A DNA stretch of 64,000 nt from Archilochus colubris (Eukaryota > Chordata > Aves > Apodiformes > Trochilidae). Below are positions 47,301-59,300 of this stretch, one piece after another. Numbering within the stretch: position 1 is the stretch's first letter; every line of letters starts with the position of its first letter. A program made the translations under genes and the position numbers. The notes under the pieces are model-generated. The model was not told the DNA's origin and searched no databases. It was given only the letters and a program-made list of their open reading frames with translations. The stretch is from NCBI GenBank assembly GCA_023079485.1, contig CM041083.1, forward strand, positions 110,153,554-110,217,553. The letters run 5' to 3'.

Positions 47301-50300
47301 TATGTGATTGTGTCCATTCTTGGGAAGCCACAGTCATCTCCTGAACTGCTTCTCAAAGATCATAGCTGAAACTGTCACCTCTTGGAATAGGTAGCTGAGG
47401 CAAGAGAAGATGTTCTTGTGTACCTTGTAAAATCCCTTATGTTTAACCAGCAAAAAAATCTGTGTTAGACCTGTTAAACTTGCCATGTATAATAAGGAAC
47501 ACCTGCAACATGGGATGCTCAGCAGTTCTGCAACTGAATTTGTCAGCTGCATGTTGGTTTCTGTACTGACAGAAATACAACTTTCTGCCTTGCTTGTCTA
47601 ACTGTCCACTTATTAGAAGGAAGCTCTCTCATAAGTGGACTTCGTCACTGTTGAAACTGAGTCATTAATGCCTTGTAAAATTCCAACTTAAAATTCTTGA
47701 AAATCAAAACTTCATGACTTGACTTATTCATGAATACACATGTGCACATTTAGATGCCTAACATTATGTTTTAATTCCACAGGTTGAGAGATTACTTTAG
47801 TTAATGGCATGGTATAAGATATGTTTTCTTCTTTTTTCTTACTAATGAATTGCTTGCTAAGCTTATGGAGCCCTATAATTAAGTGTTAGATCTCTGAAGG
47901 TGTGAAGTATATCCGGAAAATTTTGTGTTAAGTCTTTGACATTTAGGTTCAGAATTAGAAATTAATCACCATAACATGACACTTTTTATTCTTGTGTTTG
48001 TGATCCAATATTTCCACACCATCAAATATTTTTATTCGGTAATCAGGGACATTTATCGTGATGAGATTCGTGTATATATTTATAAGATTTAGATAGGTTA
48101 AACTTAATTCCTTTATCTATGTACTTTCCAAGTAGCAGACTCCATAAAAATTTCTATAGTCAATATTGAATATCCATAGTCAAGAATTATTCCCTTTAAA
48201 AATTCTAGTTATCAACTAACCTTGAATAGTATCAGTTGCAGTTTTGTATAACATATGGATTTATTTAGTTTGGAGTTAAGGACTCCCCCTAAACAGTTGT
48301 TTACACATTATAGAGTCAGATCACATCTTACAGAATTTTAAGACTCTTCTGTTTGTTTGAACTATTTTTTCCCTTAACAGGACTAATAAAATCCTGTTCT
48401 GTTTAATGATAATATCAGATTCCTACTTTAACACTCAGGCGACTTTTTGAAAAACTTCTTGGTTGCATTAGTTTTGTATTGTAAATGTTAAGATATATTG
48501 TTTATAAAGCAAAACATGAAGTCCAAGTGCATTTTTTTCCTTTGCTTTAGGTGGTTGTCATTTTGGTTGAAATACTTTTTCTCATTACAGGCCAAGGTCA
48601 TCAAAACAAAGGGAGGCCAAAAACCAAACCTGCTGACTCTGAAAAGTCAATGTAAGAAAAAAAAATACTTAGTTATTTTCAGTTATTTTATGTGTCAGTT
48701 AAAACGAGTTCATGCATCTGTGACTTGCTGCTTGCTGTTTGGCAATTGCTTTGTTTACGTTGTTTACATATTCTTCAGGGTATAGTTCATGCTTAAATAC
48801 CTTATTAAAGTTGATAGAATTCTGGTTGTCATGAAGAGCCTGAGTTATTATTTGAAAACTAAATATTTTTCAAAGTTTGGTTGAATTTTTAGGAAGCGAA
48901 GACATAATTTTAATAACCTCTGCTTAAAAACTGTTGCCCAAAAGCAAGTCACACAGTGTAGCCATAAGAAAGAATGTTTCCTTTACAGCCAAAGATAATG
49001 GAAATCTTGTTCCAATTGTTACTTTAAAACTTACACCACAACATAACTCAAGTTCTGTCTTATTTTCAAGGTCTCTTTGTACTAGTTCTGTTCTTACTAG
49101 CAAGTAATTTCTGGAACTTCTCTGACACTTCATATGCTTACTGATAAGAGATTTCACTGCAAGGAAATAATTGCGAATCAGTCTCAGAACATTACTTAAA
49201 AAGACCTTTAATTGGTTTTAGGCTTGAATTTTCACTTAAATCATATTGAAGCCTGATTTTAAGCATCTGAGTACTCCCAATAGAACATGTTCAATGTAAA
49301 TGAGTGTGATGGTTTGGAACCAAATTAGTTGAGATTAAAAAGAGCACTGTACATTTTATGGACAAAATTTATGCTTCTGTTTGTTACAACTGCAACATTT
49401 TAAACAAAGTTTAACAGAAGAAATGACTCTTTGCAGTGATGCTAGGGTCAACATGCTCCAGACAGGCTTGAGGAAATCACTGTATTTATTGGTGATTACA
49501 CATGCCAATGTATTTCCTTATCTAGTGGATATCTTAGGACTAAAGAGCTGTTGCTGCTGATTTATTTATGAGGTGACTGAGGAAAATTATCACTTGTTCT
49601 TCAAGGCAAGCTTAAATGGAAGCTTTCAGTGTTTTACCCTGAGCTGCAAAATTAGATGAATGAAGTTCTGACTGTACTCATTGGAGGACATAAAGGCACA
49701 GACCCTGCTGCTGTGCACAAACAGAATCGTTTACTTGTGTGCTTCACTACACATATATAGTTTCTCAATATCTATTGTTGTATATTTTACATTCTAAAAG
49801 TATTCTGTTCAGTAGTATTGTCAAAATAGTACATTTTGATTATATAAGAATGCATTAACATAAAACCTTATCTAACCGTTCCCATTGCATGCACCTGGTA
49901 CCAAAACCATAATATTCTCCAGGAGTCAACTTCCTCTGTTCCCAGCAGGATCAAGCAGCCCATTAGGCACCTCTATCCCACTCAGATCTGTTTGTTCCCC
50001 TGTTGTTTTTCCACATGCATTTTCTTATTCATATGCTTCTTCAGGTAGTGTTTTTTGGTTGTGTTATTAATGACTAAAAAAAGATGAGGATTAAGGCAAA
50101 ATAAGATCTTCACACTGAAATAGGAAAATTTCCATTCATAATAATTTTTAAAGTCAGATTTCTCACATACAAGAATCTAAGTCTTAAGGAAACCTGGGAA
50201 CTGAACCTGATTATCCCTTGACCTAATTTAAGTGTGACCACAAAACCTACCATCTTTTAGTCTGTATTTACTGCAGTACAATTCGTTTGGCTTTCCATAG

Positions 50301-53300
50301 CTCTTTTTGAATATTGCTGTAGCTGTGACAATTGAAACTTTGTCACAGAAGAGGTGATCTGTGTTATTTAAGAGTTGCCACTGAGCTCTTTAAGGGAGAG
50401 GGGAGGTTAGAATTCACTCTGAGAACAAATCTGTAAAGTAACTGAACCATCGACAAAATTGCTTCTCTCACAGGGAAGTTTATTAGACCTATAAAAACCA
50501 CATTAATTTCTCAATAACTGAACTGCTTGCTCAGTTACAGTTTTGCCTCCATTTTAGTAATTAGTTGGTTGCTTGGCTTCCAAAAATATAGGGAATCCTC
50601 TGATACTGTAAAGAATTTATCTCAGGTGATGAATTTTTGATACCTTCAAAAACTCAGATACTCAGATCTGTGGGACAGATCTGAGTGTATATTAGCAGAA
50701 GACAATACAGTAGCATTGATTGAGCAGCAATCTTAGCATTGCAGATTTAGTACAGAGTTTTAGGCAGTAGTTTGCCCTCTTCATTATGCTTTCTCTGTTC
50801 TCTAGTTGTGCATGGTGTTTCTGCAGCAGTAATGGAAAGGAAAAGCTTGGAAAAACAACTCTGTTCCTCTTTGCTCTCCCTGCTCCCACCATGTGTAGTT
50901 GCTACATGTATTTGATTTTAAACAGTGGTTGTGCTAAGATAAAGAATTTTCTACTTAGGAAAAGTTGAGGAGGAAGAAGAGCCTTAAGCCTTTGGGGTAG
51001 GGAAGTTTTCTAGTCACCAATCCTTCTCCTTTATAAGGTCAACTCAGCTGAGAATAAGGTGGAGAAGATAAAAAAGAAAACAAAATTATACAAAGACTGC
51101 TTCTTCCCTAGAGCCCTAGTGATTCCTGAGCCAGATGTATATGAACTACATGAATAGTATCATAATCCTTGATACTGTTATAATACTTTTATGAATATTG
51201 TGAAAGCATGCCATAATAATCTCTAGCACGTAGGTAAATGTGATGTGATTGATAAAAGCAAAGAAATTTCTCTTTCTTGAAAAGAAGATTACACATAAAG
51301 TACAGTACAATCTCATAATGCCATTGTCCTGTTATTTGTAGAGATCATCCTGATTTGAAATCTGTTGAAGATAAACTCTTCTCTACTCTGCCACAGGTAA
51401 CTGGAAATTCATTAGCAGATAGCCTTAAGTGTAAATGATTTGTCACCTTTTAGTAACTCTTTCCAAAATGTTCATTCAAAAATCTAATGTTTCATAATTA
51501 ACCTGACTTTTATCAGGAGGCAAATATTCTGTGATCTGTACTGTTGTAGCTGGTACTTTTTGTTTCTTCTTTAAGACCTGACACTGGAAATGAGTGTTAA
51601 AAAATTCAATGTAGTCACAGTATAACTTAGTTAAAACCAGGAGTTAGTAACATGGCTTCCTTGTATCTTAATTTGTAAGAAACTACAAAATCACTAGGAA
51701 TCATTCAGGGATTTATAATATCCCTTCCAAAGTTCCAACTAAATGTGTTTTCCTTTGTTTGATATATATCTTTAAAAATAATCAGAACATTTTGTTGAAT
51801 GGCCATTTAAAACACTGTGGAATTCATAAATTGAGAGTTGTCCTTCTGAGGTCTTATCTGTAATGAATGATGAGTACACCAAAGTTTTTGAAATCATGGG
51901 GATATAAATAACTGGTCATCTCCTTGCTGATGATTTGGGGAAGTAAATGCCAGAAATTTCTATTCTGATTAATTATCTCATATAGCAAAACTGGATTCAG
52001 GAGAAGGTACAGCTTCTGCTTGTGCTTATACACCCCTTTTTTCTTTTGAAACACCTATTTTTGTAAGACTAATGCATTAGTATTACTGAAAGTAACATTT
52101 TTAGCTGGCTTAATCAGCTTCATATGTTATATAGTTTAACATTAGCTTAACATTAAATTAATTTGCACTGTCCTATAATTTTACGGTCTGACAGCATTAC
52201 CTTGTTTCAATAGATCTAGGAAATTAAAATGCCTTACTTTTTTCATTAGGTACTTTGTGCATTTTCATCTTTTCTGTATCTATTTGTAGTTTCCACCCCC
52301 CCTGCCACTTTCATTTATAGCTGTAATTAGGTCATGGGTTTCTTGTATTTTTCCTTTTTGGTCAGTTGACAAGATGAAGGCAAAATAAAATTACATTATG
52401 GACAAAGCCTAGTTTAGTTTACAGGAATACAATTAAATACAGCATTTACTCTAATGCTGGCAATTCGAAACCTCCCCATTGTTTACTTTTCTCCCTAGCA
52501 ACAACCTTGTCTTCAGAATCCCAGGCTTCAAATGTTAACATATGAGGGGGGAAAAAGGGGCAGTTAATGAAAATCATGTAAAATAGGATTACTTCATACT
52601 GAAATATGGTTGGGGCCTACAATGCACAGGTGGGCCTCCTTGTTACTCTTTGTTTTTTGCTTAGGATTGCTGGAGTTGGTGTTGGAAGAGCCTCTTAAAT
52701 AGTCAAATTATATATTTCTGCCCTGACACAATGATCTGCTTTCCAAAGCTAGTCTTACTTTAGTGTTTTAGCAAATCAAGGGAATAGAAGTTCTTAGTTT
52801 TGCACCTGGTTGTCTTGATTTACGTTCACACTACTGAAAACTCCTGCTGCAGACTTCAGGAAGTATCTGTAATGAGACACTGTAAAATAATGTGTTCTGA
52901 AACCTTCCAGCATTAGCTGTCAACACAGATGGAGAGAAAGTGTAGGTGAAAGCATATAGTTATCAAGATTTTCAAGAATATTTGTACAATAAATGGAGCG
53001 TGCAAGTGTGGAAAAGCATAGGTCTGGGTTTTTTAGTTTTTATATGTAAGAAGGACTAAAATTATGCTTGAACTTCCTCTGGGACTTACTGTTTTCCTAA
53101 ATATTTTAGGTGGAATTAATGATGGTGCAAGCACGAGTTCAATCCCTTATTTGTGAAGGTTGTATAGCCTTGATGAACCAGCGGTATCACAATGCTGAAC
53201 AAGCCTTTTCAGAATTACTGAGCATCCTAAAACCTTCAAACTTAAAGGTAAACTGAGGAGAATAACACTTTATTGAAGTAATTGAAGTTTGTATTTTCAA

Positions 53301-56300
53301 TACTTCGCTTCAGTCTTCCACCAAAATAGCCATTATTAATTGTTGCCTATAATGTTGACTACAAAGGAGCTTACAGATAAGAAAAGGATAAAAAAGTCCT
53401 GATAGTAGCACAGGATGTGTTTTTGTAATGTTTGGTGTACATGTGCATTTCTAGATGCCATCGAAAAATATTTACCAAAATAATCCTCTTATAAGAATAT
53501 ATGATACACTTATCAAATATGTTATTTGCCAAGAAACTGCTATCCATTGTCAGACTAACCTTTATTCATAATAATGTAGGATAAAAAGAATATCTATTCT
53601 CTGGGTCAGATAACTCATTGATCTTGAACACTGTGAATTTTTAAAAAAATATTATACTGTAGTATTAAGTTTTGTGTGACAATGTGTGTGCATATTTTGT
53701 GCTTCAAGTTCCTGTGTGCTACTACGATCATTTTTACTCTATTTGCAGCAACTGAATCTTCGTATTATTAATTACGTTGTAATCATCTATGGACATGCCA
53801 CTGCTCTTCTTGGAATAGGACAACCTGAGGTAGGATATTAAGCTACCATGTTGCTTTAATCCAAAATACTGGTTGTGGTAGTTGGCCAACCATTTTTGTC
53901 TGTTTAACAGACATAAACTGGGTGGGGGATTAAAACTTTTGTCACATTTTAAGCCATACAGTTTAATATTTGAGACTTAGATATTTAATATATTTGGATA
54001 AATTAAACTACCAAATAAAATTAGATTCTTAAGCATTAATGAAGTCTAGTCAATTCTTTTTCTTTTATTTTGTTGTAATGTGGTTATGCCCTACTTTTTC
54101 TAACACAAACATTTCTGCTTACAAAGCAAGAGAAAGAGAATGCTGTTGTTTCTGGAAAACACCAAACCAGAATTGGGCATTGTTTGGTGTTTGTTTGGGT
54201 TTTTTTGCCCACAGTATTTAAAAATACCTAATGTCCTGCAACAAATCTAAAAATGTTTGGGTGTTTGTAGCTCAGTAATTTAATTTCATTATTTCAGAGG
54301 GAGCCCATGTTTACAGAATAGATTTCTTTTTTAAAAAAGGGATGCCTTTGTGTGTGACCATAAAGTTGCTTAGTTCCCTTTACTGTTGGTAAGACTAATG
54401 AAAGAATAGGACATACTGACTCATTCTACTGGAGCAAGAAAAGGAGAGGAAAAGTGAAAAACTTCTGTCAGAGTAACACATATTGTTGTTTTAAATTTAT
54501 TTTGAAGGCACTGAAAAAGGCTGAAGACCAGTTTAAAAAAATAATTGAACAGTACCAGGAAGAAAGATTTGGTTGTTTGGCGTATTATGGAATTGGAAAT
54601 GTATACCTCAGACAAAACAGGTTGGTAAAAAAGAAAGCTTCAGTATTTGATACAGAAATTATTCTCAGTTGAGAACCCATGTGTGGGTGTTTTGTGGATT
54701 TTTTTTGTTTTTTTCTAATTATTCTTTGTTAATCACTCAATTCATACATCAGGGTGATTTATTTCAACTTAATACTGGAAGTCCTTGAATTGAGCAGAGT
54801 CCAGGGCATGAGGATATGACCAACCAGCACATCCCTGCAGTGAAGAGCTCACAGGGGAAGTGCAAAAAAAAAAAGATCTTAGGGAAAAAATGTATCCTAA
54901 AGAAAGCTTAACTTGTCTCAACACCAGGGAGTCTGGAGGGTAACCTTGGTTTCAGATAAGGCAGCTGCACAGTGAGTCACTGGGTTCTCTGGGATAGATG
55001 AAGAATAATATATTCCTGAGCTAGCCAGACCAGTAAATGGGACAGGGGGGGTTGTATATGTGACTCAGTTGAACACGAAATGCAGAAACTGGACTAATAA
55101 TGAACTGGATAACAAAGGGCTTGAGGCTAGCATGTGTTTTGTCAATTGAGGGTGGTAATAAAACAAAGACACCGGAGTGGAAAGAGTAGATGTGTTTTAC
55201 TGGTGATAACTAAATAATAACTACCAAATCCAAAAAATACACAATAAAGTCCCTAAAGCAGACAGATAGAAAAATACAGGGTAATGTATCAAATCATTAC
55301 TACATAAGAGTAAGGATAGTGATAAAAAATCACCACTTGCATATGTTACCATTATCCACATCAGCAGTAGCTGGGGAGCCAAGGTTGCAGTGGGGATTTG
55401 GAGAGCCCTTCCCAGCAAGTGGGAAAATCCTACACAGTGCATGCACCTGTAGGTGAGGGGTGCAGCCTTATATATTAAACAAACCTACAAGTCAGGATGA
55501 CTTTGCATATTACACTATGCAGGTTCATCTCCTGACCAACCATGACCAGGACTTGGCATGATTGGCAGGGTGTCTTTAGCATGCTTTCTTTTGAAGTGAC
55601 AAGTCAGTTATTTTTGATAAATGATGTTTTTAATGATTAATAGAAGGATACAATGTCAATTATATCTCATATGCAAGAACGCAACCTCAGTTATTTTTTC
55701 TGTTTCTGTACAAGGCAACTCTGGCCTGGGACCATTGTCCAAGCCTCAACACTACCATACAAGGACAGGATTAATCTATAGGTCAGCCCTGGCTTGGACC
55801 TATTGTCCAAGCCTTAGCACTACAGCACAGAGACAGGGAATGGGAATCACATATTGTATGGGCTGCCAGACCCTAACCCATGTGCTCTCTGGGGCCCTCA
55901 GTGGAGGGAGAGAAAATAAGATGGGGAAAAAAAAAAAAAAGAGTTGAGATAAAGACAGAGACATCACTTGCTAATTAGAAGTCACTGTCAAAACAGAGTC
56001 AACTTGAGTAAAAATAATTTATTTTCTGTTAAAATAGAGTTGGATGGTGGAAAACAAAGTAATTACCTCCCCCCCCATGCCCCATTTATCCCAGGCTTGA
56101 CTTTACTCTCATTGCTGACTCTTCTATCTCCTTCTCCCACGAGTGGTGTAGAAGGGTAGAGAAATGAGGGTCGCTCTGCTGTCCCTTCCTTCTCACACTC
56201 CTCCCCTGCCACACTGTGGGGCCTTTCCACAGGCATGGTTCCTTCAGGGCACATCCACCTACTCTGGCAGGGGTCCTCCAGTGTGGGTACCTGCTTCAGT

Positions 56301-59300
56301 GAGGTTCTCTCCAGGAGGTGCAGGGGAATCTCTGCTCTGTGCCAGGAGCCCCTCCTCCCCTTCTTCTTACTTTGATGCTTGAAGGTTTGTTTTTCACACT
56401 TGTTTTTCTTACTCCTCAGCCATGCAGTATGCTTCGTCCTTTCTTATCCATGTTTTCTCTTAAGTGCCACTATCTTGCCTGATATGTTATGGGTTTGTAG
56501 GAGCCAACTGGAACTGAGGCAGCCCCAGCCTCTCCCCGCAGAGGGCATCTCTGTAGCAGTGTTCAACATGCCACATAAACCTAGTACAATTCCAAATAAA
56601 TAAGTTTGATATTAAACATTAAGCTCTTCTCATGTGGATATCTAAAAAGCACCTGTTTAGAGAGTGTTGGGCACAGGGGATTTCTGCTTCCCACTGCCAC
56701 AGTGGGAAGCCAAATGCAGTCTGGGACCCAGGAGGTGTCTGCATGCCTGTCCCACAGATGTTCCTGTTGTTTCTCAGCAGTGTTGACCCATAGTGAGGCT
56801 GCATGTGTGTCCCAAAGTGGTGTGTAAGCACACATGACAGCACAGCTGGCCTCCCAGACTTAACCTGGGCAGAGCAGCTCCCATGTATAGCACTGCCTGA
56901 ACTCATGAAAGACGTAAGTATCAGTAGCAGAGTTCTCAGCCTCTTCCCTCCCTTATCAAGGTTGAAGGTCACTCATGAACATATGCATACTCTCACTCGG
57001 TACTGACACATACACCCACAGTCATGGGTTGCTTGAATATCATCTCATTAATGCTTACTGATGGTGTCAGGAGGATGGAACCAAACTCTTTTCAGTCATG
57101 TCTGGAAACAGGACAAGGGGCAGTGGTCCAAACAGGAACACAGGAGTTTCCGTCTAATCATGAGGAGGAACTTGTTTACTGTAAGAGTAACAGAGCACTG
57201 GAAGAGGCTGCCCAGAGTGGTGGTGGAATCTCTGTCTCTGTAGGCATTCAAAACCTGCCTGGACTTCATCCTGTGTAACCTGTTCTAGGTGACCCTGCTC
57301 TGGTGGAGGGGGGTTGGACTACATGATCTCTGTAGGTCCCTTCCAATGCCTCATATTCTGTGGTTCTGTAATACCAGTGCAGGCTCTCAGTCTCAGACTG
57401 CGTCTCTTACCCAGACTGGCTAACAGGCTTACATATGGAGTCTTTTATACTTTTTTTATACTTTTATACATACTCCCAGTTACCATTTTTTCCCTTTGGA
57501 TCATAAAATTAATCGTGAAAGTATAACGGGCCATGAAGAAGTAATTTATGTCTGATCTGAACACGCTGTACCTGTTTCAAATTTCAGATTTTCAGATGCG
57601 CTTGATCAGTTCATGAAATCACAAGCAATAATTAATCACAAGATTGTACCTGGAGTATTAACTTGGCCCACAACATATCATGTCATTGAAGAGACACAAA
57701 CAGAGAATTTACAGGTATGTTTAAAAAAAAAAAAAAAAGAAAACCAAACCAAAAAAACAAACTCAAATGGCCTTTCCAGAAACTAAAAGGTTGTCACCCC
57801 CCTCTCTGCCCCTTCATTGTCAAGGCCAAAGGAAAATGGGAGGTGAAAGGGAGGTTTTGGCCTGGAGCACCCAGTAGAAGTGCTGCTGCTCATTGTCCAG
57901 AGTGGTGGTGTCCACCTCAAGGCCTGGTCTGAGGTGTCTCTAGGAATGTACTTGATAGTGTAACAAAGATCCTAGGTGAGGCACTCCCGAAATTCTGGGA
58001 AATGGTGGAAATTAGCAGACTATTTTTTGTCATGTTATCTGAATAATCTGGCTCATCATTTGGCAGTTGAAAACTTAGGATGTTCTCATGCATTTGGAGT
58101 TGACAAGCATATAAAACATTGGTCCAAGATAAACTTGCCTTCAGGGAAGCTATGAGTATGCAAGAAGCTATGAGAAGCTGTGAGGCCGGTAGCAGTTCAA
58201 ATGAACTTTTGAAAATAAAAGGGCAATCTTCCATAGCTCTCTCTAGAAAAGGGTTTTGATACTAATTGTCTGCTCCTCAAAGTAAATCTTTGTGTTTTAC
58301 TGCAGAGTTTCCCAGATGCTTATAAGTATATACTGAATCTTTTCCTGGTTTGGACAACTTGTCTTACATAATTTTGTGTTTCTCAGTTGATTTTAAAGAA
58401 ACGCATTGAGGAATGCAAGTTCCCTCCAAAACCTGATGCAGTCTGTCGGTATCAGCAATGCCATGGTCACTCCAAAATCCAAATATTTTTTACAGACCCA
58501 GACTTCAAGGTAAATTTTTAGTTTCAGTGGGTTTGGAAAATAAAACTTCTTGTTTGGATGGTTTTTACCCCCTTCCATGTTAAAGAGTTATCTGGAACAC
58601 CATCTTATCCTCTCTACTGTTGTGAACTATTTTCTGTTTGTTTGTTTTTTAAAGAAGCTATATTTTTTTTTTAATATTAGGGTTTTATACGTTTTACTTG
58701 CTGTCAGCAATGTAGAGTGGAGTTTCATATCAGCTGCTGGAAAAAGTTGAAAACAGCAATCTACAGTGATAAAAACGATAAGGTAAGAGCTGTGTCAGAC
58801 TATTAATTTTTTTTAGTCAACATGATAGCATTCCTTTGGTTTCCGATAAGTGCAGTGCTACAGCCTGTTGTCGCAGTTGCATGACAGTGGCAGGAGACTG
58901 GAGAGATGAGTGTCTTCCCAAATTGTCTGACATGTAAGTATGGATAAAGCTTGCTGTTGCCTACAGAAGAATGGCCTGTCTGTGTGAAGACTTGGTATGC
59001 TTAGCTTGTTTGTCTTCTGTCATTTATGTCCTTCAATATGGGAGTTTTATTCCTTCTACAGTCTTGCTGTTTAAGCAACAGTTTGACATTGATTGTGTCT
59101 AAAAGCATTTTACAAAGTACAGTACATAAGCAGCCAGTATAAAATGAAGGAAAATACAAGAAGAGTATGACCTCATAAAAGAATATTCTTGAAGTTAACT
59201 CTTGAACATGAAGTTAGAGGAACAGAGGCTTTGCCTGTATCTTTGGGAATAAAAGTTCTGTGCCGAAGAACTAGGATAATTTTGATTTGCAGTCCCTGCC

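Larger units (their letters stand above)
44224..53109 (+). other. TTC3 introns between coding exons 14 and 17
   Basis: Introns of 4.4, 2.7 and 1.7 kb. They contain a 44-bp tandem duplication at 45671-45758 in possibly LTR-derived sequence (TATAAAA near 45497, AATAAACCCTGC near 45918), and LTR-like phrases near 49300-50050 that I could not delimit. Otherwise AT-rich. Confidence 0.55.
55013..56601 (-). mobile_element. Probable endogenous-retrovirus LTR-derived sequence, boundaries uncertain
   Basis: The right part (about 56050-56600) has phrases familiar from avian ERV LTRs: TAGGAGCCAACTGGAACTGA and CATGCCACATAAACCTAGTA. It ends TAGTACA followed by ATTCC at about 56590. ATTCC followed by TG also occurs just before 55016, so one long insertion is possible, but so are several nested remnants. 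On the minus strand TATATAAGGC near 55470 could be the U3 TATA box. No retroviral coding frame is intact. Confidence 0.5.
54621..57587 (+). other. TTC3 intron rich in retroviral and CR1 remnants
   Basis: 3.0 kb; contains LTR-like sequence (55013-56600), a 68-bp tandem duplication (55721-55856), an A-tract (55927-55940) and a CR1 tail (57061-57371). No exon was recognised. Confidence 0.75.
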
